Shown here in pieces: positions 1 to 7,918 of a DNA stretch of 64,000 nt (positions within the stretch are counted from its first letter, which is position 1; every line of letters begins with the position of its first letter). A program made the translations under genes and the position numbers. Origin of the DNA: Paenisporosarcina macmurdoensis (GTDB taxonomy: Bacteria; Bacillota; Bacilli; Bacillales_A; Planococcaceae); assembly GCF_042658845.1 (NCBI RefSeq), contig NZ_JBHSRI010000025.1, positions 62,001 through 126,000 of the forward strand. Direction: 5' to 3'. The notes under the pieces were generated by a model, which was not told where the DNA came from, made no database searches, and was given only the letters and a program-made list of their open reading frames with translations.

Positions 1-797
1 AGTTTGACAATGCCGATTGGACAATTGATGGACCACATGCTAGTCGGTTGAAAGAAGGTCTACTTGAACATTACGGACATGCCGGACCCTTGTTTGTAGA
101 GTATTTAATCAAATTAGGAAAACCAAAAGTATTCGAATTAGCTACAGAGTGGTCAAAAAGGGTGCATGACAAAATGCCTTCTCAAGATGGGAAGTCGCAA
201 AGGATGTCCGAGAAGTACGGGATGTTGATGGCAACCGCTGAACTGATGAATAAATGCTTCGTGTTTCAAGTCGACCTTGATAAATTACTTGAGTTTCTTC
301 TTGCACAGTATCAAACCGTCGCTACATTAGGGGAGTATGATGAACGTGCCTATGAAGTACTGAAACAACTAATCATGCAACATCACACCAAATTTGCACG
401 TGACAATGATTTACCCGTCGCAAATGAAACTTGGGGGAAGATTTTCAAAAAAGTAAATGGCATTGAAGTGGCATTTATCAAGCAGGTATTTAGAGATCAG
501 CTAATAGCAAGAGGCTTTGAGAATCCCGATCAAATCCTTTCTAAATGGAAAGCCAAAAATTTGCTACTTACAGAAGAAGGCAAGAAGACAAAGAAACGAA
601 CTATTGCAGGGATTTCTTCCCGTGATATGTATGTAGTAAAGTTCAAAGAAAATATGTTAGAACCAATTGAAATGGAAACAATTAAGTACCGTGAGAAACA
701 AAAGAAGATACTCGACAAAAATACAGGTATTCAATTAGTTACTGAAATAAGTTATATGCCTATTAATGAGGACCTTGAATCAATCGACGACATGTAA
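1..797 (+). CDS. DUF927/Cch-like helicase, C-terminal part (gene cut by window start)
   Basis: The frame is open to the first base of the window, so this is the 3' end of a longer gene; the TTG at 48 is internal. The visible 264 or so residues start with the conserved stretch around WTIDGPHASRLKEGL that I recognise from DUF927 proteins, the AAA+ helicases found in SCC elements (Cch), phages and plasmids. The last 100 residues (IARGFENPDQILSKWKAKNLL onwards, ending in basic KKTKKR and a YVVKF strand) look like the winged-helix tail of Cch helicases. The family role is DNA unwinding for replication of the mobile element. The ATPase core lies outside the window and cannot be checked. Two recombinase genes downstream on the same strand fit an SCC-like core. 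Confidence 0.75.
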   Translation, partial: FDNADWTIDGPHASRLKEGLLEHYGHAGPLFVEYLIKLGKPKVFELATEWSKRVHDKMPSQDGKSQRMSEKYGMLMATAELMNKCFVFQVDLDKLLEFLLAQYQTVATLGEYDERAYEVLKQLIMQHHTKFARDNDLPVANETWGKIFKKVNGIEVAFIKQVFRDQLIARGFENPDQILSKWKAKNLLLTEEGKKTKKRTIAGISSRDMYVVKFKENMLEPIEMETIKYREKQKKILDKNTGIQLVTEISYMPINEDLESIDDM

Positions 798-1294
798 AAA
801 ATTGTTGGAAAATTTCCCGAATTGAGTTCAGACTCATTGACTTCTCTTGTGTTCCTTTAAGAAGACCCAATCGACCCCTCTTTAAGTGAAAGTGTTAGAA
901 AAAAATCTACCAGCTTTACCTATTTACTATATTTAGAAGTGGGTCTGATGGGTCGATAGGGGATCATCTCTTTGGAGTCAAAGAATACGGAAGTTTCTGG
1001 AGCATGGTCTCGTATGGGTCTATAGGGTAAGTTTATAAAAATAAAAAAGAGGTGCAATCAAATAAGAAAATATATTACTTGTTCATGAAGTTCTTAGAAA
1101 CACATCTATATATCCTTCTACTTCACCAAACAACTAAAATTTGCCCGCTCGCTCTCATTTCCATACACAATCTTATAATGTAGGAACAGAAATGCTCTAA
1201 CGAGAAAGAAGAGCCTGACGTTCGACACCGGTATACGCACTAATTTGTTCTGTTATTGCCAATGAAAAGTATCTATAGGGGGAATGATTAAATT
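798..1294. other. Non-coding gap with GGGTC-type repeats
   Basis: No convincing gene lies in this 497-base gap between the helicase and the next small ORF. Two direct repeats of the form GGTCT-(3-4)-TGGGTC(G/T)ATAGGG lie at 942-962 and 1007-1028. A related motif sits in the opposite orientation at 864-880 (GACCCAATCGACCCCTC). Repeats next to a replicative helicase gene are a usual setting for an origin or a recombinase/helicase binding region, but that function is inference. Confidence 0.45.
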
Positions 1295-1504
1295 ATGGGA
1301 TATCAACAATCTTACAGTATCAGCGATTTGGCCAAAATAATGGATATGAATTGGCTTATTGAATACATGCCAGATGATTTAGAGGAACGATTTGATGTTT
1401 CTATTGAAGTCATACAAGAAGTAATCACGGGAAAAATTTCTGATCCAACGACTCATTTATCGAAAAAATGGGACCAGGATATACCATTCAAATTTATGAA
1501 GTAA
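1295..1504 (+). CDS. Small hypothetical protein, 69 aa
   Basis: I do not recognise this protein. It is acidic and soluble-looking, with no signal peptide or membrane segment. It starts at ATG 1295, ten bases after a GGGGGAA ribosome-binding site at 1278-1284. It lies between the Cch-like helicase and the recombinases on the same strand, where SCC elements carry small accessory ORFs. It lacks the LPxG-type motif of the staphylococcal DUF1413 protein, so I do not equate the two. Confidence 0.6.
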   Translation: MGYQQSYSISDLAKIMDMNWLIEYMPDDLEERFDVSIEVIQEVITGKISDPTTHLSKKWDQDIPFKFMK

Positions 1505-1604
1505 CACGAGTTTTATGATTTTAGGCATATGATCGGGCATCTCGTTATAAAAAAGGTAGCTACTTACTTTTGAAGAAAATAATATTTATTTGAGGAGGGT
1601 GGAA

Positions 1605-1754
1605 ATGCTAATGAAAAACGAATCGAAAACTACACAATACGATTATTTCATTGATGCAGTCGCAGACCTGATTTTAGCGTACCATGTGGAATCTAGTGAG
1701 CCGGACCAGGAAACTGATGTTAAAAACATACCAGTTTCAAATGATGATTCATAA
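1605..1754 (+). CDS. Small hypothetical protein, 49 aa
   Basis: A short acidic ORF (MLMKNESKTT start, ending NIPVSNDDS) with a strong GAGGAGGGTGG ribosome-binding site at 1592-1602, directly before ATG 1605. It ends nine bases before the first recombinase gene, so the two are probably co-transcribed and possibly translationally coupled. No family is recognised. The well-placed ribosome-binding site and tight spacing are the reasons for calling it. Confidence 0.55.
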   Translation: MLMKNESKTTQYDYFIDAVADLILAYHVESSEPDQETDVKNIPVSNDDS

Positions 1755-1763
1755 AACGAGAAG

Positions 1764-3281
1764 GTGAAGAAACTGATGCAAAATGTGTCACTCTATCTAA
1801 GAGTTAGTGGACCTGAGCAATCAGAAAAAGGCTACAGCCTAGAAGCTCAGGAGTATCAATTACGAGAACACTGTAAACAACGAGGACATACAATTTATCG
1901 CGTATATATAGATGCTGGCATCAGTGGAAAAGGAGTTTTGGAGCGTAAAGGTCTCCAGTCCCTTTTACATGATGCTAAGGAACTCAAATTTGATGGTGTA
2001 ATCGTTTGGAAGATTAGTCGCCTTGCCCGTAATTTAAAAGATTTGCTTGAAATTGAGCAGCTATTTGTCGAACACAATATTTCCTTGAAAAGTATGAGTG
2101 AATCCATTGATACCAGTACCGCACATGGCAGATTAGGGCTGCAAATGTTAGGAGCTATGAGTGAGATGGAGCGATCAATTATTATGGAAAACACGAAAAT
2201 GGGTCGCCAAAAAAGAAGTCAGCTCGGAAACTACTGTGGTGCGCATATATTTGGTTATGATGTGATTTCAAAAGCGGTTTGTATCGAAAAGGAATTTTCT
2301 TCGAATTTAGTAATCAACGAAGTCGAATCTGAGATTGTTCAAAATGTTTTCCAGTGGTATACACAGGGCGGTTTAGGGTTAAAAGCAATTGTTAATCAAT
2401 TAAACAAGGCTGGAATGAAGTCTAAAAAGGGTGGATTATTTAGCCTTACAACCGTAAGACAATTGTTATTAAATTCAACATATGTTGGAAAAATTAGCTA
2501 CACCTCAGATGAAGGGAAACAGATTGTTGAAGGTCACCATCCGCCAATTATTAGCTTAGATGTGTGGGAGAGAGCTCAATTTAGATTAAATAAAAAGAAA
2601 AACAGATCTACATTTGCTACTGGTTCGTTTCCATTCTCATCATTCATGAAGTGTCCTTTTTGTGGGAGTGGTATGTCTGGTCATAACGTGAAAAATACGT
2701 TGAAAACAGGGAATGTTGCAGCCTATCGATATTATATGTGTAATCGATACATCAATAAAGGCATCATTGCTTGTCGTCCAAATTCTATACCAGCAGACAA
2801 GATAGAACAAACTATATTTAATCGTATTCAATCATTCGTTCAACAACCTAGTATTGCTCACCAATTGTATGAACGCATTAATGGTGTATCAAGTAATGAT
2901 GGTAAAGCAAATGCCTCTAAACACGATTTAAAGAAACGTGAAGGCATACTAAACTTTAAAAAGGAATTACTCATGTTGGATTTCGAGAAAGATCGTATCG
3001 ACGAACAGGAATTTATTACGAATATCTCGAAATTGAATCAAGAAAACTTGGATTTAGTGCAACCGAAAGAAGAAAGCATTCCTATAAAACCAACCATTTC
3101 GATGAATAAAGTCAAGAATATGCTTGATCAATTCGCAATAGTAATACAAAATGCTGATACCGTACGACAGCAAGCCTTATTTAAAACAATGCTTTCTCGT
3201 ATAGAAGTAAATAAGCAAAAAGAGCTTGTAAATATTGAATTTCGTTTTATGAATACACTTATTGAAGTGGCTGCGGAATAA
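1764..3281 (+). CDS. Large serine recombinase 1 (integrase/excisionase type)
   Basis: A 505-residue serine site-specific recombinase. The resolvase catalytic domain spans about residues 7-155: YLRVS with nucleophile Ser15, GYSLEAQ, WKISRLARN and EMER motifs. A recombinase domain covers about 175-285, and a zinc ribbon has Cys297, Cys300, Cys326 and Cys337. The C-terminus is a charged, helical, probably coiled-coil tail. Such enzymes cut and rejoin attB/attP sites to integrate or excise an element without host factors. GTG 1764 is used here; ATG 1776 sits 11 bases after AGAAGG and could be the true start. It lies 15 bases upstream of a second, homologous recombinase. A ccrA/ccrB-like pairing is likely by layout, but I cannot show that the sequence is of the Ccr subfamily. 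Confidence 0.9.
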   Translation: MKKLMQNVSLYLRVSGPEQSEKGYSLEAQEYQLREHCKQRGHTIYRVYIDAGISGKGVLERKGLQSLLHDAKELKFDGVIVWKISRLARNLKDLLEIEQLFVEHNISLKSMSESIDTSTAHGRLGLQMLGAMSEMERSIIMENTKMGRQKRSQLGNYCGAHIFGYDVISKAVCIEKEFSSNLVINEVESEIVQNVFQWYTQGGLGLKAIVNQLNKAGMKSKKGGLFSLTTVRQLLLNSTYVGKISYTSDEGKQIVEGHHPPIISLDVWERAQFRLNKKKNRSTFATGSFPFSSFMKCPFCGSGMSGHNVKNTLKTGNVAAYRYYMCNRYINKGIIACRPNSIPADKIEQTIFNRIQSFVQQPSIAHQLYERINGVSSNDGKANASKHDLKKREGILNFKKELLMLDFEKDRIDEQEFITNISKLNQENLDLVQPKEESIPIKPTISMNKVKNMLDQFAIVIQNADTVRQQALFKTMLSRIEVNKQKELVNIEFRFMNTLIEVAAE

Positions 3282-3296
3282 TCAGGGGGAAAAGAT

Positions 3297-4970
3297 ATGG
3301 TCACAACTAAGTATTGGAAATCTAATTTCAATAAAGACATTACAGAAGATATTAAAACCATCAGAGCTGTTGCTTATGTGAGGGTGTCTACAGAGGAACA
3401 AGCCGAACTCGGTTATTCGATTGATGCACAAATCGATAATGTTCAGAAGTTTTGTCATCAAAAAGGGCACATCATGGTTGAAGAATATGTTGATCGAGGG
3501 GTAAGTGGTAAATCAATCGAAGGTCGCTTTGCTTTGCAACAATTAATCGCAGATGCTAAACAAAACAAATTTGACATCGTGTACATTTGGAAAATTTCCC
3601 GGTTAGCACGAAAAAATGTGGATCTGCTAACAATTGTAGAAGAGCTTAATAAACACAATGTGAAATTGTACTCGATTAGCGAAAACTTCGATACAGAAAC
3701 AACTATGGGTAAATTTAGTTTGCAGATGATGGGTGCGGTGGCTGAATTTGAGCGCAATACGATTGTCGAAAATGTGAGATTGGGTATGCGGCAACGTGCT
3801 AGAAAAGGACAATGGAATGGGGGTATTGTAATTGGTTATAAAAGCACCAAAGGAGAACGACTGGGCTCTGACCAAGATATTTCCACATTAGTGATTGTTC
3901 CAGAAGAAGCAATTGTTGTTCGTAAAATATTTAACCTTTATGCAACTGGAAAAGGTTTGAAAGCGATTGCTAATCAACTGAATCACGAGGGTTATCGAAC
4001 AAAACGTAAAAATATGTTTAGTACATCGTCTATAAAAGAAATCATCCTTAATCCCGTTTATGTAGGTAAAATTCGTTTTAATCGTTATGAAAACTGGAAT
4101 GAAAAACGTAGAAAAGGTAAAAGTGAAGACGTAATTATTGTTAAAGGGCATCATGAAGCCATTATTGACGAAAATCTGTGGAATAAAGTGCAGTTCATTC
4201 AACAGAAAAAATCTAAAACAAATATCAAAAATTACGATGGCAAGTATTTATTGGTTGGACTAATGAAATGTCCTAAGTGTGGTGCAGCAATGGTCTCTAG
4301 TCGAACTACAAATAAAATGAAAGATGGCACCAAAAAAGTACTTCGTTATTACTCGTGCGGTGCTTTTCGTAGCAAAGGAAGTGCCATCTGCCAATCAAAT
4401 AGCGTACGATCTGATTATGCGGAGCAATACGTGATGAAGCGACTACAGTATGTGGTGAATCATCCAAGTGTTCTAGAAAAAATTATCCAACGCACTAATA
4501 AGAAGAAGCGGGACAATGTTAAACCGTTACAGGAAGAGCTTCAATCCATTAAGCCTTTAATTGAAGAGGTTGAGAGGACTCGTGATAAATATTTAAAGTT
4601 GTATGAAAATAATATGATTGATCAAGAAATGATTATTGAGAGGATGAATAACCTTCGGGAAGAGAGAGACAACTTGTTAAAACGTAAAGCTACAATTGAA
4701 ATTGAATTATCAAGTGGTACCTCGCAAACATTAAACGCTGATTATATTCGGAAGCTGTTTAAAGAATGGCATCGGTTACTCGAAATGGCTTCATTTGAAC
4801 AGAAAAAGATGTTGTTGCAGTTGATCATCAAGGAAATTAAAATCAATGAAGAGAAGAAAATCGAAAGCATTTCCCTGCTTTTAAATGAGGAACTTCAAAC
4901 TGAGATACTACAAGAAGCCCTATCCGAGCAAGAAGCGGATAGGGTTTTTTCTATTTATTTGGTCATTTAA
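3297..4970 (+). CDS. Large serine recombinase 2
   Basis: A 557-residue homologue of the preceding recombinase, starting at ATG 3297 with GGGGGAAA seven bases upstream. The catalytic domain has YVRVS (Ser31), GYSIDAQ, WKISRLARK and EFER. The recombinase domain spans about 195-300. The zinc ribbon has Cys325, Cys328, Cys354 and Cys365, followed by a long coiled coil (about 380-440). Two large serine recombinases in tandem with a helicase upstream is the SCC-type arrangement, where both proteins act together on att sites. The last codons overlap an intrinsic terminator hairpin, so transcription of this module ends inside the coding sequence. Confidence 0.9.
   Translation: MVTTKYWKSNFNKDITEDIKTIRAVAYVRVSTEEQAELGYSIDAQIDNVQKFCHQKGHIMVEEYVDRGVSGKSIEGRFALQQLIADAKQNKFDIVYIWKISRLARKNVDLLTIVEELNKHNVKLYSISENFDTETTMGKFSLQMMGAVAEFERNTIVENVRLGMRQRARKGQWNGGIVIGYKSTKGERLGSDQDISTLVIVPEEAIVVRKIFNLYATGKGLKAIANQLNHEGYRTKRKNMFSTSSIKEIILNPVYVGKIRFNRYENWNEKRRKGKSEDVIIVKGHHEAIIDENLWNKVQFIQQKKSKTNIKNYDGKYLLVGLMKCPKCGAAMVSSRTTNKMKDGTKKVLRYYSCGAFRSKGSAICQSNSVRSDYAEQYVMKRLQYVVNHPSVLEKIIQRTNKKKRDNVKPLQEELQSIKPLIEEVERTRDKYLKLYENNMIDQEMIIERMNNLREERDNLLKRKATIEIELSSGTSQTLNADYIRKLFKEWHRLLEMASFEQKKMLLQLIIKEIKINEEKKIESISLLLNEELQTEILQEALSEQEADRVFSIYLVI
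4918..4950 (+). terminator. Intrinsic terminator inside the 3' end of recombinase 2
   Basis: Nine-base stem CCCTATCCG (4918-4926) with CGGATAGGG (4936-4944), followed by six T (4945-4950). The stop codon of the recombinase is at 4968-4970, so the hairpin lies within coding sequence. Confidence 0.8.
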
Positions 4971-5036
4971 ATTTATTGAAATTAGATGTGAGTAACCCAA
5001 AGCATTTTGAATGGATTGATAGGTCTTCTTTGTCGG

Positions 5037-5345
5037 TTAGTAAGGTTTTTTACGAGTATGTCTTGTCTTAAGTAAATAGTTGGATCTCAAAACCTTATGT
5101 AACTCATCTTGCGGTTTACTTTTAATCAATAACGTAACATAATCTTGATCAATCAAGGGTTCACCGATATTCTCTAGATCTTTATTAATTGTCTCAACTA
5201 CTTTTTGTAGGCTATTAGTATAAGCGTATGACTTGAAGATTGATTGTTCTAAAGTATTCGTTTCGTAATTTTCTACTAAATTAACATATGTTTGCAACTC
5301 ATGTATCTCTTTTTTAGCTATCGCAATTGTCCTTAATCTTTTCAA
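5037..5345 (-). CDS. Hypothetical protein, 102 aa
   Basis: Unrecognised, highly charged, mostly helical protein with a basic C-terminus (KTRHTRKKPY). No signal peptide or membrane segment. A good ribosome-binding site (AAAAGGAGGG on the minus strand) precedes the start. Convergent with the recombinase operon. A 37-bp palindrome lies 18 bases upstream of its start codon and may control it. Position next to the recombinases could suggest a directionality or regulatory role, but nothing in the sequence proves it. Confidence 0.65.
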   Translation of the reverse strand: MKRLRTIAIAKKEIHELQTYVNLVENYETNTLEQSIFKSYAYTNSLQKVVETINKDLENIGEPLIDQDYVTLLIKSKPQDELHKVLRSNYLLKTRHTRKKPY

Positions 5346-5362
5346 GTTTACCCTCCTTTTTA

Positions 5363-5399
5363 AATTATTAGAATATATAAATAATATATTCTAATAATT
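5363..5399. promoter_or_regulatory. Perfect 15-bp inverted repeat (operator candidate)
   Basis: Left arm AATTATTAGAATATA (5363-5377) and right arm TATATTCTAATAATT (5385-5399) are exact reverse complements around a seven-base spacer. It lies immediately upstream of the minus-strand 102-aa gene and there is no T-run, so it reads as an operator rather than a terminator. The binding protein is unknown. Confidence 0.6.
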
Positions 5400-5532
5400 G
5401 GCTTTAAGTAAAGTAGGGAAATGTGAATTTTCATGCGGGGAAATTATAGAATCATAAAGGAATGCTTATTATAAATACTCTGAGCTAAAGTGAATTTTGA
5501 AACTGGTTTACACAAAAGGTGTAAATAAGGGG

Positions 5533-5575
5533 GGAGACTAATCAACGATCAACGATGATTTGTCTCCTCTTTTTA
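5533..5575 (+). terminator. Terminator-like hairpin without an obvious upstream gene
   Basis: GGAGAC (5533-5538) pairs with GTCTCC (5562-5567), with inner AATC/GATT pairs, followed by CTTTTT. No plus-strand gene is seen between 5400 and 5530, so it ends either a short untranslated RNA or a lost gene. Confidence 0.5.
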
Positions 5576-5712
5576 CTATTATTATCGAATTATAAAGAAA
5601 TGATGAAAAATATGTACTATAAATTTGGTAAGTAATGGTACTATTAGATTATTGTATTTATTATAACGATAGTAAAGGTTTTAAAAATTTGGTGTAAATG
5701 AGGGTGTCATAT

Positions 5713-6945
5713 ATGGCGATTTTTATCGGTAGGGATATGTTGCTCGATCAATTAAATCAAACTTCCAACAGAAATACTAACGAGCTAAAAGGGCTTAGAG
5801 GAGAGTTTGAAGTTGGGGATTTGTTGGCAAAACATCTACCAGAAGATACTTTTGTAATTTCACAACCAATGATAGGGAAATATGAGCCTGACATTTTAGT
5901 AATATCACCTCGTTATGGATTTCGTATAATAGAAGTGAAAAACTGGTCATTTAATTCTATAAAGAATGTTCATTCTAATGGTGTCTTTACCATATTAAAC
6001 AAAACAGATAACCCACTTCAGCAAGTTAGAAAACATGTGGATGACTTAAGAGGATATTTAGTTTCAAATCATCCTCACTTAATCGATCCATATAAGTTAA
6101 TTGGCTACAGTGTAATTCACTATGGTTTTAACAGGGAAGACATGGAAAAGTTCGTGAAAACCTGGGATGAAAGGAATGCTAAGGATTTTTTAAAGTTCCA
6201 TTTATTTAAGGACGATTTAAATTCCCAACTAGATACGAGACTGGCACTGGCTGCTAAATTTCGGAATGATGGAATGCAGGTACGGTGGATTGAAGATATT
6301 GTTACAAATATTCGAAATTCACAAAGCAAACTAACTGAATCAGATATTACTCATTTAATTCGTTCGGATGAAATGGATAGGACCGCAAAAGAAATAAGAG
6401 AATTAGCTAATCAAACGAAGCAAATGGTTATAGAGCAAAAGCAGCAGAATAACAATGCAAACGTTGTTAAACCCACTAGACAGAAGGTAAATAATAAACC
6501 TAATCCGAACGCGAAAAGAGCGTTATTTGAACTGTTATTTATTGTAGTAAGTATAGCTGCTGTCGCGATATTTTTTGTATCTTACTCAGGTTCAGATGAT
6601 GATGCTCCCATGTTAAGTAACAAGTATGAGGAAACAGAGATGGAATACTATGCTGAAGTAGTAGAACCAGGAGCCTATACAAACTCTGATATTCAAGAAG
6701 CTTTTCTTAGCAAAGATAATTATGTGAGAGTAGATGCAAACGTTTTAAGTTTTCGCTTCGATAATACAAGTGGCACAAAGTTCCTGGAATTAGAAGTTGG
6801 GGATTATATTTTCGATGCGGTTGTATCTAGTGATATAGAAATACCATATTTAAATGTGGATGAAGAATATAGATTCTACGGTATTACTAATGACTATAAC
6901 GGATCATTGGAATTGGATATAACAAGTATTAAGGAACAAAAATAA
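5713..6945 (+). CDS. Membrane-anchored NERD nuclease with OB-like C-terminal domain
   Basis: N-terminal NERD domain (about residues 20-130 of 410). It shows the restriction-endonuclease-like core: Glu31 in RGEFEVGDLLAKHL, Asp60 in EPDILVIS and Glu74-x-Lys76 in IIEVKNW, a PD-(D/E)xK signature. A Gln/Asn-rich linker follows, then one membrane segment near 272-292 (FELLFIVVSIAAVAIFFV). The acidic linker leads to a C-terminal beta-rich region (VRVDANVLSFRF... LELDITSI) that looks like a small OB fold. I chose ATG 5713 because GAGGG at 5700-5704 is spaced for it; ATG 5698 is five codons earlier. NERD proteins are predicted nucleases, often in mobile DNA. The neighbouring AIPR gene suggests a defence role, which is inference. 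Confidence 0.75.
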   Translation: MAIFIGRDMLLDQLNQTSNRNTNELKGLRGEFEVGDLLAKHLPEDTFVISQPMIGKYEPDILVISPRYGFRIIEVKNWSFNSIKNVHSNGVFTILNKTDNPLQQVRKHVDDLRGYLVSNHPHLIDPYKLIGYSVIHYGFNREDMEKFVKTWDERNAKDFLKFHLFKDDLNSQLDTRLALAAKFRNDGMQVRWIEDIVTNIRNSQSKLTESDITHLIRSDEMDRTAKEIRELANQTKQMVIEQKQQNNNANVVKPTRQKVNNKPNPNAKRALFELLFIVVSIAAVAIFFVSYSGSDDDAPMLSNKYEETEMEYYAEVVEPGAYTNSDIQEAFLSKDNYVRVDANVLSFRFDNTSGTKFLELEVGDYIFDAVVSSDIEIPYLNVDEEYRFYGITNDYNGSLELDITSIKEQK

Positions 6946-6947
6946 TC

Positions 6948-7000
6948 ACCAATAAAATACAACGTAGCTATGTCATGCTGTTATTGGTAATAAGTTTTTT
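6948..7000 (+). terminator. Possible terminator after the NERD gene
   Basis: ACCAATAA (6948-6955) pairs with TTATTGGT (6981-6988) across a 25-base loop, with a TTTTTT run at 6995-7000. The stem is short and AT-rich, so the call is tentative. Confidence 0.4.
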
Positions 7001-7041
7001 GTTAAAAAGTTAGATAGAAATTTTTAGGAGCTGTTGGTGTC

Positions 7042-7215
7042 ATGGTAGTTGTTGTAGCTGTTTTGTTGTTTGTTTTTTTTACTTGGTTGTTATTTACTGA
7101 CTCTGGAGTAGCCGTAATTATGGCTTTTCTCCTTATTAGTTTTGGGCTTTTTGCTTTTGGTATTTTTGTACTTGTAATTACTGCTCTTGCTAAGACGATT
7201 GTTAATCAATTCTAA
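7042..7215 (+). CDS. Small hydrophobic membrane protein, 57 aa
   Basis: ATG 7042 is preceded by TTAGGAG (7024-7030). The product is almost entirely hydrophobic, with two predicted membrane helices (about 2-18 and 24-49) split by a TDSG turn and a short KTIVNQF tail. It lies between the NERD gene and the AIPR gene on the same strand. No family recognised. A membrane partner or effector for the nuclease is one possibility, but the sequence alone does not show it. Confidence 0.55.
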   Translation: MVVVVAVLLFVFFTWLLFTDSGVAVIMAFLLISFGLFAFGIFVLVITALAKTIVNQF

Positions 7216-7235
7216 AATAAAAGGAGGTTTTGTAT

Positions 7236-7301
7236 ATGACTTCACTACTAATCATTGTAATGTTTCCGGAGGGTCGTACATACAATCCAAATTGCCAATA
7301 A
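7236..7301 (+). CDS. Very short ORF (21 aa), possibly a truncated gene start
   Basis: ATG 7236 has a strong AAGGAGG site (7221-7227) eight bases upstream, but the frame closes after 21 codons. The hydrophobic beginning (MTSLLIIVMF) suggests the start of a membrane protein whose rest has been lost. Low confidence as a functional gene. Confidence 0.25.
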   Translation: MTSLLIIVMFPEGRTYNPNCQ

Positions 7302-7530
7302 AATTAATATGCTCGGTTGGTTAATTATATATGAAGAGAGGAAATACAATTTAAAAGTAATAATTTTAGCCCTAATAAAACCGCAGGTTAACTCGATACT
7401 GTGACCTTCTACCATAGAAGAGGAAGAGAGTTTACATATATAAAATGGCGAAGTTGGTCGGTAGGGACATGTTGATTACTTAGTTGTTAATCGGTAATCA
7501 GGTAAAGAAAAATAACAAGGGAGTGAAATT
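7302..7530 (+). other. Gap with gene remnants
   Basis: No intact gene. The stretch contains a 12-codon copy of a NERD-gene start (listed separately at 7445). It reads as rearranged leftover DNA between the small membrane genes and the next operon. Confidence 0.4.
7445..7483 (+). pseudogene. Truncated copy of the NERD gene start
   Basis: ATG 7445 opens MAKLVGRDMLIT followed by TAG. This matches the start of the intact NERD protein 1.7 kb upstream (MAIFIGRDMLLDQ) at M, A, G, R, D, M and L, and the DNA is similar over GGTAGGGA(T/C)ATGTTG. It appears to be the stub of a second NERD paralogue lost by deletion. Confidence 0.5.
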
Positions 7531-7845
7531 ATGAACAGTAACGATTCGAAAGTAATGATTCGTCTTGCAAAAGAAGGTAAAAAAATATCAAAAATATGGG
7601 CTGAGGACTTTAATGAATATGATTATTGGGAAGTTTATACGGAAGTTTACGGTGCGGGAGAAAGAAGTTCTGTAGGTGTTAAAAGAATGATTACATCTCG
7701 CTTAAACAAGTTGGGTGCAGCTGATATACAAGAAGATCGCGAAGAGTTAATTGACGAGATAAATGAACTTATCTTGCACCTTTACAGCAGGTATAAGAAT
7801 AGCCAGCAAAAATTAGATGAAATAAGAGCTATTATTAATCAATAG
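7531..7845 (+). CDS. Hypothetical protein, 104 aa
   Basis: Soluble, charged protein with a strong GGGAG site ten bases before ATG 7531. The N-terminal half is mixed (WAEDFNEYDYWEVYTEVYG), the middle GERSSVGVKRMITSRL, and the last 45 residues form a likely amphipathic helix. No family is recognised. It is followed 73 bases later by the AIPR gene on the same strand with no terminator between, so co-expression is likely. Confidence 0.65.
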   Translation: MNSNDSKVMIRLAKEGKKISKIWAEDFNEYDYWEVYTEVYGAGERSSVGVKRMITSRLNKLGAADIQEDREELIDEINELILHLYSRYKNSQQKLDEIRAIINQ

Positions 7846-7918
7846 AGATTAAAAAACACACGAAAAATATATTTGAATTTGGTTAAATAAAAAAGGAACT
7901 TATAAATGGGGGATATAT

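Noticed and set aside
1764..4970. Calling the recombinases ccrA and ccrB outright
   Set aside because: Layout matches, but the N-terminal sequences (YLRVSGPEQ, YVRVSTEEQ) are generic for large serine recombinases and not specific to the Ccr subfamily as I know it.
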